NCBI GenBank assembly: GCA_902774215.1
Contig: CACYHU010000024.1
Span: 1 to 42,461 of the forward strand
Source: an uncultured Chloroflexota bacterium
GTDB lineage: Bacteria > Chloroflexota > Anaerolineae > Anaerolineales > Anaerolineaceae
DNA length: 42,461 nt
Direction of reading: 5' to 3'
Part shown: piece after piece, positions 25,723 through 34,062 of the stretch
How the letters are laid out: each line of letters opens with the position of its first letter
How positions within the stretch are numbered: the stretch's first letter is position 1
Position numbers and translations under genes: made by a program
The notes under the pieces: generated by a model
Databases searched by the model: none
What the model was told of the DNA's origin: nothing
What the model saw: the letters and a program-made list of their open reading frames with translations, nothing else

Positions 25723-25895
25723 ATAACCACCGCTTTTTGCGGGTGAGTCAGAAAAAGAGCCCTAAGACACAGCGGGGGTATGGGGGCCGCAGGCCCCCGA
25801 AAATCAGGCGCGGGCTGCGGCTTTCGCAAACACACAAACTTTCGATCCCGCGCCTTGCGAAGCATGCCCTCCGGATTGAAAAGTGAGCTCTTATA
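25723..25895 (+). repeat. Structured ~174-bp dispersed repeat, copy B
   Basis: Inverted partner of copy A at 1212-1386. It contains GGGGGCC/GGCCCCC and GGCGCGGG/CCCGCGCC hairpins separated by an AAACACACAAAC spacer, plus a CCACCGC...GCGGGTG stem at its outer end. It ends with GAGCTCTTATA 14 bases before the rrf2 ATG, so it would be the leader of that gene if transcribed through. It lies between that gene and the divergent cysK leader promoter. Confidence 0.85.
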
Positions 25896-25909
25896 ACAGG
25901 ATAAAAACG

Positions 25910-26308
25910 ATGATCTCAACAAAAGGACGCTACGCACTGCGGGTAATGATCGATCTTGCGGAACACGACTGTGACAAACCTGTTCCGCTCAAAGAGATCG
26001 CCGAACGACAGGATATCTCGAAAAAATATCTGGAAATCATCATGAAGGAACTGGTCACCGGCGGACTCGTGAAAGGAATCAGCGGTAAAGGCGGAGGCTA
26101 TCTTCTCTGCAAGCCTCCGGAAGAATACACTGTTCTTGAAATCCTGGAACAAATGGAAGGCACAACTGCACCTGTAGCCTGCTTGGAATGCGGAGCGAAA
26201 CCCTGCAAACGGGAATCCATCTGTAAAACGCTCCCGATGTGGAAAGAATTTGATGAAATCACCCGAACCTTTTTTTCCGGAAAAACGCTGAAGGATCTGT
26301 ACGAATAA
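25910..26308 (+). CDS. Rrf2-family transcriptional regulator with Cys cluster (CymR/IscR-like)
   Basis: 132 residues. The start at ATG 25910 is chosen because the universal Rrf2 opening MISTKGRYALRVMIDLAEH follows. A winged helix-turn-helix (VPLKEIAERQDISKKYLEII, wing SGKGGGYLL) is followed by an effector region with four cysteines in CLECGAKPCKRESIC. This resembles the Fe-S-ligating Cys trio of IscR-type proteins, so iron-sulfur or thiol sensing is plausible. It sits divergent from the cysK leader and next to a rhodanese lipoprotein, consistent with CymR-like control of sulfur genes. No operator is recognised. The 174-bp repeat lies directly upstream. Confidence 0.9.
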   Translation: MISTKGRYALRVMIDLAEHDCDKPVPLKEIAERQDISKKYLEIIMKELVTGGLVKGISGKGGGYLLCKPPEEYTVLEILEQMEGTTAPVACLECGAKPCKRESICKTLPMWKEFDEITRTFFSGKTLKDLYE

Positions 26309-26310
26309 AA

Positions 26311-26345
26311 ATCTAATACAGTGATTTCAGTCGAACTGATTAGAT
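26311..26345. terminator. Hairpin between convergent rrf2 and rhodanese genes
   Basis: ATCTAATACAGT (26311-26322) pairs with ACTGATTAGAT (26335-26345) with one bulged A, loop of 12. Flanking runs are AAAA before it and a TT-rich stretch after it, so it is a weak bidirectional terminator at best. Confidence 0.5.
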
Positions 26346-26347
26346 CC

Positions 26348-26755
26348 TTATTTCTCGATTTCACCGGTCCAGGTCATGATGCCTCCAAAATCATAGACAT
26401 TTGTATACCCCGTATCCGCGAGCTTTTTAGCTGCCTGCGCACTGCGGTTCCCGGAGCGGCAGTACACGAGGATGATCTGATCCACATCCTTCAGCTCAGC
26501 GGGTTTTTCCGCACCAATGCTTTCATTCGGGATCAGGATCGCTCCCGGAATGTGACCGGAAGCATATTCATCCGTCCGGCGGACATCTACGATCACATGT
26601 CCATCATCCTTCTCCATCATCTTCTTCGCTTCATCCTGTGAGATCTTTGTGTATGAACCTTTCACAGCAGGATCTCCCTCCACCGCCGTTTTTTTATCAC
26701 TGCTGCATCCGGAAAGCAGCATCAAACAAATAACAATCAGAAATAATCTTTTCAT
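26348..26755 (-). CDS. Rhodanese-domain lipoprotein
   Basis: 135 residues. A lipoprotein signal with lipobox LLSGC (Cys17) anchors a single rhodanese domain: SQDEAKKMMEKDDGHVIVDV, the DVRRTDEYASGHIPGA loop, and the active-site loop YCRSGNRS with catalytic Cys99. Such proteins carry persulfide sulfur. Outside the membrane it may transfer or detoxify sulfur, or act in periplasm-like redox chemistry. The length fits a lone rhodanese domain with a short linker. It is convergent with the rrf2 gene and belongs to the sulfur region with cysK. The ATG at 26755 has AGGGGC about 9 bases upstream. Confidence 0.9.
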   Translation of the reverse strand: MKRLFLIVICLMLLSGCSSDKKTAVEGDPAVKGSYTKISQDEAKKMMEKDDGHVIVDVRRTDEYASGHIPGAILIPNESIGAEKPAELKDVDQIILVYCRSGNRSAQAAKKLADTGYTNVYDFGGIMTWTGEIEK

Positions 26756-27063
26756 TGTGCATCTGCCCCTTTTCTATACGAAAAACCGTTTCACCTTCAC
26801 AGAAACGCTGAAATAATGATTCCCACCATACCTGTTCCGGCTCTTCATGATTCTTTGTTTCCCGGAAATATTATACAGGAAGAATAAAAAATTATGATTA
26901 TTTATTCCATCTTTTGCCTTTTCAAAACTCAGTCGGTACACAGGAAGCCTGTCATAGCTCAAAACGCGTGATCTGCATCCTCCGGACCGTATCATACAGA
27001 ACAGGAAGAGATAAAAAACGTGTATAATATGCTCTGAGATTTTTGGAAGAAGGGATCCGGAAT
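26756..27063. other. Intergenic region between divergent rhodanese and cytosine deaminase genes
   Basis: AT-rich. It carries the start signals of both flanking genes, but no clear consensus promoter, hairpin or coding pattern was recognised. A TATAAT-like ATATGCTC stretch near 27020-27030 is too weak to call. Confidence 0.4.
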
Positions 27064-28296
27064 ATGTTATTCAAAAATGCACTGATCGAAAACTCAGAGA
27101 CTCCTCAGGATATACGCGTCGAAAACGGCATCATACAGGAGATCGGCTCACTGGAATCAAAAAATGAAGAGCAGATCATCGATCTTCAGCACAAACTGGT
27201 ACTGCCGCCTTTTATTGAATCACATGTTCATCTGGATACCTGTCTCACAGCCGGCGACCCGGTATGGAATCAGTCAGGGACCTTGTTCGAAGGAATCGAA
27301 TGCTGGAGCAAAAGAAAAGAAAAACTGAGTGAAGAAGACATCACGGAAAGAGTAAACAAAGTCGTACGCATGTATGCTGCCAATGGCATCCAGTTTATAC
27401 GTACGCATATAGATATTACGGATCCATCACTTATGGCTCTGAAAACAATGCTCAAACTCCGTGGTACCCTCAAAGACATCATGGAAATTCAAATCGTGGC
27501 ATTTCCTCAGGACGGGATATTATCGTTTCCCAATGGAAAGCAGCTGCTGACTGAAGCTGTTATGATGGGAGCAGATGCGGTTGGAGCAATTCCCCACATT
27601 GAATACACAAGAGAATACAGTGTGGAAAGTCTCGATTTTGCCCTGAACCTTGCTGCAGAACACGGCAAACTGGTCGATATTCATTGCGATGAGATCGACG
27701 ATGAAGCTTCAAGAGGATTGGAAACCGCAGCCGCCAGAGCACTGGAACTGGGATTGTTTGATAAGGTCACGGCAAGCCACACGACCGCCATGCATTCCTA
27801 CAACAATGCATATGTCCTTCGGCTGATGAGACTGCTGAAAAAGAGCAGGATCAATTTCGTTTCAAATCCGTTGGTAAACACTCATCTGCAGGGCCGCATT
27901 GATAATTATCCGAAAAGAAGGGGAATAACAAGGGTCAAAGAATTGCTCGCCGAAGGGATCAATGTTTCATTCGGACACGATGATATATATGATCCCTGGT
28001 ACCCGATGGGCAATGGCAGCCTGCGGGATGTTGTTTTTCTCGGACTTCATGTCTGCCAGATGATGGGATATGAAGAAATCATGGATTCCTATAAACTGAT
28101 TTCACATAATGCAGCGAAAACATTACATATAACCGAGCGCTATGGAATCGAAGTGAACAAACCGGCAAGCTTTATTATACTTGACGCTGAGAATTATTAC
28201 GAGGCTCTAACAAGAGATTCGGTCGTGCTGAGCTCATATAAAAACGGTAAGATTATTGCAGAAAATACACCGTCACAAAGAAAACTGATGTTTTGA
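27064..28296 (+). CDS. codA: Cytosine deaminase-type amidohydrolase
   Basis: 410 residues. It probably deaminates cytosine to uracil for pyrimidine salvage, or a related purine/pyrimidine base. The metal-binding set matches the CodA group: ESHVHLD (His54, His56), VDIHCDEIDDEASRG (His and catalytic Glu), TASHTTAMHSY and the metal-binding aspartate in VSFGHDDIYDPWYPMGNGS. I chose ATG 27064 because GAAGGG precedes it and the beta-sandwich start LFKNALIENSETPQD follows; an in-frame TTG at 27043 is possible. No cytosine permease (codB) is adjacent. The MATE gene follows 43 bases later, and the two may form one unit. Confidence 0.85.
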   Translation: MLFKNALIENSETPQDIRVENGIIQEIGSLESKNEEQIIDLQHKLVLPPFIESHVHLDTCLTAGDPVWNQSGTLFEGIECWSKRKEKLSEEDITERVNKVVRMYAANGIQFIRTHIDITDPSLMALKTMLKLRGTLKDIMEIQIVAFPQDGILSFPNGKQLLTEAVMMGADAVGAIPHIEYTREYSVESLDFALNLAAEHGKLVDIHCDEIDDEASRGLETAAARALELGLFDKVTASHTTAMHSYNNAYVLRLMRLLKKSRINFVSNPLVNTHLQGRIDNYPKRRGITRVKELLAEGINVSFGHDDIYDPWYPMGNGSLRDVVFLGLHVCQMMGYEEIMDSYKLISHNAAKTLHITERYGIEVNKPASFIILDAENYYEALTRDSVVLSSYKNGKIIAENTPSQRKLMF

Positions 28297-28339
28297 CCGC
28301 AGTACCGGGCGCATCTCCACGACCTGACACCGGAAAATC

Positions 28340-29680
28340 ATGGAAAAAGTCAACACTATCGGGAAAATTTATACAACCAAAGAACTGATCCTGTTCGCCG
28401 CACCGCCGGTGCTGGCGCAGTTTTCCATGTCACTGCTTTCGACACTGGATGACGGGCTGTTCCTGTCCCGCTATGTCGGGACCAATGCACTGGCAGCTTT
28501 CAGTATTGCCTGGCCGATCTTTATGATATTTATCGCCATGTCCGAACTTTTCAACGGAGCATCCGTTCTCTGCTCTACAAAAATGGGGGAGGGAAAGAGT
28601 GAGGAAGCGAATAAAAACTTCACTGCTGTGATCATCATGGCAGTACTTTTTGGCTGTGTTTTCTCCATTTTAGGCAGTATTTTTATGGATCCGCTCATTA
28701 CTTTTCTGGGCGGAACAGATGTCCTTTTCCCTTATATTAAAGCTTTTCTCTCCATTGGCGTATGGTATATTCCGCTGGTTCTGGTCAACAATATCTTCTC
28801 CCGTTTTTATATTCCGGCGGGAAATTCCAAAATGTCGCTTTACATCACACTGATCAATTCTTTATGCAACTTTTTCTTCGATTGGCTGTTCATTGTCCGC
28901 ATGGGACTCGGGATGGTCGGCAGTGCCTGTGCCAACCTGATCGCAAATATTGTAGTATTCATCATCGGGATCCTCTATTTCAGCAGAAAAAGAAGCGAGA
29001 TCCATTTTTCCCGTCCTGACGGCAGTATGTTTTCCACCCTGTGGCAGAGTTTTCGATTCGGTTTCCCCCCTTTCCTGACCAATGTGGCCGTTGCGGTCAA
29101 TGTCTTTATTGCCAATCAGGTACTGCTTTACGTCTCCGGAGAGAACGGTGTTTCTGCTTATACGATCATAAATAACATACAATTCATGTTCATGAGCGGC
29201 GTATTCGGACTTGCCGGTGCCGTTTCTCCGATCGTCAGTTATGCTTACGGGGAAAAGAACAGGGAAAAGATCAGGACGATCATCCGGCAGATAATTACCG
29301 TGACCGGCGGATTGATCGCTGTTATTATCCTGGCATATTTACTGGGAAGGAAACCACTGCTGCTGATCTACCTGAAAAGTGATGCCAGTGAGGCGGTGCG
29401 TCAGATGGCTGACCAGGGACTGAGAATCGCTCCTTTGGGTTTCCCCTTTTTCGGTTACAATGTACTGGCTATCGACTCATTTCTTGCTTTACATGAGAAG
29501 AAGATTTCGACGATCCTCTCTGTTCTCGAAAACATCATCTGCGCGAACCTCACCATTCTGACCCTGCCCTATCTGTTCGGGGTCACCGGCGTCTGGTTCG
29601 CCTTTCCTGCGGGAGAGATCCTGACCTTCGCCGGTACTTTGTTCTTTGTGCTGCGGAACAAAGAAAAATATTTCGGATAA
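28340..29680 (+). CDS. MATE-family multidrug/Na+ antiporter
   Basis: 446 residues with about 12 membrane helices in two six-helix halves, the standard MATE size. Halves begin with AAPPVLAQFSMSLLSTLDDGLFLSRYVG (residues 19-46) and FGFPPFLTNVAVAVNVFIANQVL (about 237-259). Each is followed by the conserved G-x-x-A-x-x-x-x-x-P-I stretch, as in FGLAGAVSPIVSYAYGEKNREK. It exports cationic drugs or metabolites in exchange for Na+ or H+; the substrate is unknown. The ribosome binding site is poor. Together with the deaminase upstream it could serve base or analogue export, but this is only a guess. Confidence 0.9.
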   Translation: MEKVNTIGKIYTTKELILFAAPPVLAQFSMSLLSTLDDGLFLSRYVGTNALAAFSIAWPIFMIFIAMSELFNGASVLCSTKMGEGKSEEANKNFTAVIIMAVLFGCVFSILGSIFMDPLITFLGGTDVLFPYIKAFLSIGVWYIPLVLVNNIFSRFYIPAGNSKMSLYITLINSLCNFFFDWLFIVRMGLGMVGSACANLIANIVVFIIGILYFSRKRSEIHFSRPDGSMFSTLWQSFRFGFPPFLTNVAVAVNVFIANQVLLYVSGENGVSAYTIINNIQFMFMSGVFGLAGAVSPIVSYAYGEKNREKIRTIIRQIITVTGGLIAVIILAYLLGRKPLLLIYLKSDASEAVRQMADQGLRIAPLGFPFFGYNVLAIDSFLALHEKKISTILSVLENIICANLTILTLPYLFGVTGVWFAFPAGEILTFAGTLFFVLRNKEKYFG

Positions 29681-29745
29681 TCCTAAAGTCTTCGGAAATA
29701 ATACTTCATCGTTATAAATATCATAAAAACATGCCTTTACCAGAG

Positions 29746-29763
29746 ACCGCTCTGTGCGGTTTT
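29746..29763 (+). terminator. Weak terminator-like hairpin after the MATE gene
   Basis: ACCGC (29746-29750) and GCGGT (29756-29760), loop TCTGT, then TTT; a short stem, so low confidence. Confidence 0.4.
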
Positions 29764-29789
29764 AAAAACTGCTGCATCCGAAAAGTGTT

Positions 29790-29828
29790 TGGTATAATTA
29801 CCGATTATCAGAAAAAAAAAAAAAAAAA
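29790..29828 (+). promoter_or_regulatory. Extended -10 promoter followed by a 17-A tract in the leader of the fusion gene
   Basis: TATAAT (29793-29798) preceded by TGG is an extended -10, without a good -35. Fourteen bases later, at 29812-29828, is a run of 17 A. It would lie within the first ~25 transcribed bases, upstream of the ATG at 29856, where slippage of DNA or RNA polymerase can change leader length. Confidence 0.55.
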
Positions 29829-29855
29829 TCAGGTAATACAGGTACGGCGAAATAC

Positions 29856-32630
29856 ATGAAAAAACAGCAGGAACTTTCCGATAAAAAACCAGAAGAAAAA
29901 AAATATAGCCTTGAACTGTTAAAAATTCTTTCCATGTTTTATCTGATCATGATTCTCCTGCTGGAAAACGGGGGAATTCTCGCTTCTGTATCAGAAGGTT
30001 CAACCCGTTATGCAGTGACGTGGCTGCTGAGGATCTGGTGTGCCGGAGCCGTGAACATTTTCATGATCCTCACAGGTTTCACCGGCTGGGCAGAAAACGA
30101 GGAAAAAAAAGACTGGCCCGGGCATCTGACATTATGGCTTGAAGTAATTTTTTACAGTGTTCTCCTTTCCCTCGCAGGAAAATTGATTTTTCAGGAAACG
30201 GTTTCAGCCGGGATGATCGTTGATATGTGTTTCCCGCTGATAAACAATATCTATTGGGTTTTCAGCCTGCTCACCGGAGTGATGGTCTTCAAGCCCTTTT
30301 TGGATACTGCCATACGGCATATGAAAACAGACAGTCTAAAACATCTGATGCTGCTCCTGTTTTTATCGGTCAGCTGTCTTTCCGTTTTTTCTGACCCTTT
30401 TCAGATAGCCGGCGGACATTCACTTATTTGGTTTATTCTCCTTTACATGCTTGGAGCCTTCATCAAAAAAACAGATATCACAAAGAATATCAGGCCGCTG
30501 CAGGCTCTCATATGCATCATAATTTTTACTTCCGCCGCATGGCTATGGAAATTATTCGGCGCAGATTTAGAATTCCTGAATCATCAAATTACCGGAGAAT
30601 CAATCATCTCATTGAGTTCGCCTCTCATTCTGGCAGCAGCTGTTTGCCATGTGATCCTTTTTTCAAAATTAAGCTTATCAAAAAAAACAGGCAGATTCGC
30701 TGTTTTCCTTTCTTCCGAAACCTTCGCCGTATATCTGATCGGTTACCATCCGGTTCTTTGTAAAAACCTGATAGAGAATCGCTTCACAGTGTGGGCTGCA
30801 CTGCGCAACTATGAAATTTTGTATAAAATTATCGGACTGGCACTGATCATCACACTTTGCTCACTCATCATTGATAAAGTGCGCCTGATGATATTTGACA
30901 AATTGAAAATCCGCGATTTTTTCCGGATAGTGATTTACAGCCCGGAAAGAGGGAAAACGCTTGAAAAACTCATCATCCCGTCATTTTGTATTTTATTCAC
31001 CGGAATATGGATCTTCTTATTCTGGAAATGTCCCTATGGCTACGGGTATATGGACGAAGCCTTATATCTTACAGTACCTTACCGGCTTCTAAAATTTGGT
31101 GACGGCCTATTGATCCATGAATGGCATGAATTTCAATTATCAACTTTTCCCACACTTCCCCTCATGATGGTTTACAATCTATTCTTCAAAAATACAGAAC
31201 AGATTCTGCTGAATTACCGCTATATTTACACATTTCTCTGGGGATGCAGCGCTTTTTTCTTTTTCGCACGCATGAAACGCTTTTCACTACCGGGAGCAGC
31301 TGCGGCTTCCCTTATTTACCTTATCCATGCGCCCTATGGAATCATGGCGTTTTCCTACAATTCAATGGGAGTTCTGTTTCTGTTAAACACATTCATCATT
31401 GCTTCAACAGCAGAAAAACATAAACCTCTTCAATATTTTATCTGCGGAGTATTCCTGGCAGGATCGATCCTCTGTTGTCCGTATTTGCTGATACTTTATT
31501 TTCTGCTCACAATCGCCGCTGCCGCTTCACTGTTCAGGAAAGGGAATAAGAGTATACTTTCGTTTTGGGTTTTTATAACGCTGGGTGCATTTTGCCTGTT
31601 TGTGATATTCTGCGCATTCCTGCTCTCACGCGGCAGTATTCAGGAGATCCTGAGGGCTATTCCTATCGTTCTGGATGATGTTGAGCATCCTGACAGAAAT
31701 CTTATCCGCAAAACTGTTGAATATTTCGATTTGATCATTCACTCCGCGCCGATGGCTCCCCTCATTTTGATCCTATTTACACTGATGTGTATCATCAGCC
31801 GCTTTTGGAAAAACGGTAAAGATTTATGTCTGTCCGTTGTATGTCTGTCTGTTATCAGTATACTGACTTACTTCACAAACAAGCCTTTTTACAGTCATTA
31901 CCTGATGCTCCCTGTTTGCCTGATCGGTCTTTTCTGCAGGATCAATTCTGATGACAGCAGCATTATTAAATTATTCAGGAATATATGGATACCCGGAATA
32001 ATTTATACCTTTTGCCTGAATTACTCTTCCAATCAGCAATTGCATGCGCTGACAAATGCAGCCACAGTTCCCGCATTTGCAAGTATCATCGTACTCATAA
32101 TGTATTTTCAAAATACAGGAAGCCCAAACAGGTTATTCAGGAAAACAGCAATAGCATGTGCAGCATTGTTTTTCATCATATTGCTTAAAGATGACCTGAT
32201 CCTCAGGCATCATGTGATCTTTTTTGAGGACAGCATCGAAGACCAGACTGTATATGCCCGGTCCGGTCCGGAAAAAGGAATCAAAATGACAGAAACCAGA
32301 CTGAGATCCTACGAAAAGGCCATGAATGAAATCGTTTTTCCGATCCGGGAAGAAGGATCTGCCAAACAAGTGCTCTTTTTTGTGAACGACCCGGTTTTAT
32401 ACTTATGCACGGAAAAGGGCATCGGCTCCTTTTCTGCATGGCTGCCTGGAATTAACAGCCATACAGTCAGTCGTCTTGACCTTTATTATGAGCTCAATCC
32501 GGATAAAATACCGGATGTGATTTACATTCCCTCCGGATACAGTTCGTATCTTGATCATTTTACAGCGAAAGGTTATAAGCCGGTAATGACCGGCAATGAA
32601 GATTATCTGCTGCAGCGGATCATACAATAA
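29856..32630 (+). CDS. Acyltransferase-3 / GT-C glycosyltransferase-like membrane fusion
   Basis: 924 residues. The N-terminal ~340 residues match the membrane acyltransferase-3 fold (YSLELLKILSMFYLIMILLL, ILTGFTGWAENEE, INNIYWVFSLLTGVMVFKP), which typically acylates surface sugars. After about residue 365 a second multi-helix part begins. It has the GT-C-like extracytoplasmic loop YGYMDEALYLTVPYRLL (MDE) and HEWHEFQLSTFPTLPLMM, and a C-terminal soluble domain (YEKAMNEIVFPIREEGSAKQ onward). Two activities in one protein suggest a glycan that is both acylated and glycosylated. No ribosome binding site is clear before ATG 29856, unusual here. The A17 tract lies in its leader. Confidence 0.65.
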   Translation: MKKQQELSDKKPEEKKYSLELLKILSMFYLIMILLLENGGILASVSEGSTRYAVTWLLRIWCAGAVNIFMILTGFTGWAENEEKKDWPGHLTLWLEVIFYSVLLSLAGKLIFQETVSAGMIVDMCFPLINNIYWVFSLLTGVMVFKPFLDTAIRHMKTDSLKHLMLLLFLSVSCLSVFSDPFQIAGGHSLIWFILLYMLGAFIKKTDITKNIRPLQALICIIIFTSAAWLWKLFGADLEFLNHQITGESIISLSSPLILAAAVCHVILFSKLSLSKKTGRFAVFLSSETFAVYLIGYHPVLCKNLIENRFTVWAALRNYEILYKIIGLALIITLCSLIIDKVRLMIFDKLKIRDFFRIVIYSPERGKTLEKLIIPSFCILFTGIWIFLFWKCPYGYGYMDEALYLTVPYRLLKFGDGLLIHEWHEFQLSTFPTLPLMMVYNLFFKNTEQILLNYRYIYTFLWGCSAFFFFARMKRFSLPGAAAASLIYLIHAPYGIMAFSYNSMGVLFLLNTFIIASTAEKHKPLQYFICGVFLAGSILCCPYLLILYFLLTIAAAASLFRKGNKSILSFWVFITLGAFCLFVIFCAFLLSRGSIQEILRAIPIVLDDVEHPDRNLIRKTVEYFDLIIHSAPMAPLILILFTLMCIISRFWKNGKDLCLSVVCLSVISILTYFTNKPFYSHYLMLPVCLIGLFCRINSDDSSIIKLFRNIWIPGIIYTFCLNYSSNQQLHALTNAATVPAFASIIVLIMYFQNTGSPNRLFRKTAIACAALFFIILLKDDLILRHHVIFFEDSIEDQTVYARSGPEKGIKMTETRLRSYEKAMNEIVFPIREEGSAKQVLFFVNDPVLYLCTEKGIGSFSAWLPGINSHTVSRLDLYYELNPDKIPDVIYIPSGYSSYLDHFTAKGYKPVMTGNEDYLLQRIIQ

Positions 32631-32736
32631 AACTTGAAATTGACTCACTAAAACATTTTTAATGAATTAGGTGAATTGTTTTCAGTTTTTTTTGATAATA
32701 ATAATATTATTACTTCAGAATCTAAAGGAGAAATAA

Positions 32737-33891
32737 ATGAAGAGATTTATCCTGTTGTTTGTTATCTTAACGCTAATGGCTTGTGCGCTGACTGCTTCCG
32801 CACAGAAAATGGAGTCGATCATTTTTGCAGATGGCCCGGATTTGCTGAAATATGGCAATCCGGATATTGCTATCGAAGCTGATGAATTTCTGAAAACCTT
32901 CGACCTCGGCGATATCGTCACCGTCACTGTAGAGGGACATGATCCGATCGATGTTCCGGTCTGTTTTAACTATGATAATGTGTTCCTGGGTGAAAAACTG
33001 CTCCGTTCTGTATCCGGTAAACCGTACCTCTGCTTTGCCATCAACTATGGGCAGCTGGGTGCAGAATTAGGTATTATAGAAACAGCTCCTGATGGCGCTG
33101 ACTATCCCTATCAGGTAAAAGAAGGTGTCGAATTCCCGATCAATGTCACTATCGAATTGAAGGAAAAAGGCGGCTACCTTGACCGTCTCGCGATAAGTCT
33201 TTTGAAAAGCACGGCTGCCAGAGAAGATTATCCGGATCTGACCGATGCTGAATTCGCCAATTTCCGTGAGGTCACTGCCCCCGGCATAGCCTCGAAGACA
33301 CTCTATCGCTCTTCCAGCCCGATAAAGCCTGATATCGGCCGTGAGAAATATGCTGATAAAGCCTGTGAAGAAGCCGGTATCAGGACGATTCTCAATCTTT
33401 CCGATTCAGAAGCTGCAGCGAAAGCCTATGATGGCTTTGATCAGACCTATTACAGCAAACAGAATGTGATCTTTCTGGCCATGCCAACCTCTCTCACCGC
33501 TCCGGAATTCCGTGACGGGATTGCAGATGGGATCCGCTTCATGATCGCCAATGAAGGTCCGTACTTATTCCACTGCTCCGAAGGGAAAGACCGTGTCGGT
33601 CTTTTAGCCGCCGTACTCGAAGCTTTGATGGGAGCTTCCCTGGTAGAGATACAGGCCGACTACGCAAAAACTTATCTCAACTTTTTTGATGTACAGGATG
33701 GCAGGCAGGTCCCGATTCAGCCGGAGGTTTTGGAAACTGTCAGGGGGGACATCGTCCACAGACTGTCCGCTTCCACCGGCGTTGAAGATATAGCTTCTGC
33801 CGATCTTCAGAAAGTCGCTGAAGACTATCTGCTCGGAATTGGCCTCACCGCAGATGAAATCACCGCACTGAAGGGTGTACTCAGCGAATAA
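32737..33891 (+). CDS. Secreted tyrosine-phosphatase-like protein (HCxxGxxR)
   Basis: 384 residues. A signal peptide (1-22, cut near ASA-QK) is followed by a beta-rich region (residues 28-150) of unknown family. The rest is a dual-specificity/tyrosine-phosphatase fold of the kind also seen in secreted phytase-like phosphatases: LYRSSSPIKPDI, EEAGIRTILNLSDS and the P-loop FHCSEGKDRVG, with nucleophile Cys280 and Arg286. It may remove phosphate from exported proteins, inositol phosphates or host molecules. The ATG at 32737 has AAAGGAG 6 bases upstream, and the gene ends at a strong terminator. It looks monocistronic. Confidence 0.8.
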   Translation: MKRFILLFVILTLMACALTASAQKMESIIFADGPDLLKYGNPDIAIEADEFLKTFDLGDIVTVTVEGHDPIDVPVCFNYDNVFLGEKLLRSVSGKPYLCFAINYGQLGAELGIIETAPDGADYPYQVKEGVEFPINVTIELKEKGGYLDRLAISLLKSTAAREDYPDLTDAEFANFREVTAPGIASKTLYRSSSPIKPDIGREKYADKACEEAGIRTILNLSDSEAAAKAYDGFDQTYYSKQNVIFLAMPTSLTAPEFRDGIADGIRFMIANEGPYLFHCSEGKDRVGLLAAVLEALMGASLVEIQADYAKTYLNFFDVQDGRQVPIQPEVLETVRGDIVHRLSASTGVEDIASADLQKVAEDYLLGIGLTADEITALKGVLSE

Positions 33892-33901
33892 TATATTCTG
33901 T

Positions 33902-33940
33902 AAAAAAACAGGGGGCTCCGCACAGAGTTCCCTGTTTTTT
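33902..33940. terminator. Bidirectional intrinsic terminator
   Basis: AAAAAACAGGG pairs with CCCTGTTTTTT around CTCCGCACAGAG-like loop bases; runs of A on the left and T on the right give U-runs in both directions. It stops the phosphatase gene and could also stop the minus-strand membrane-protein operon that ends at 34063. Confidence 0.85.
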
Positions 33941-34062
33941 ATTCATATGTTTTTTATCCGGGAAATAAGCAATTATGATCGTTCGGCTTGACAAAGGATA
34001 TACATTACTTCTGAAAGCTATACAATGAAAAAGCGATCGTATATCAACAAGACAAATTCCTG

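Noticed and set aside
32640..32736. AT-rich palindromes before the phosphatase gene as a regulatory RNA
   Set aside because: AATAATAATATTATT is simple sequence and the stretch has no stem with GC pairs; it is better read as an AT-rich promoter region.
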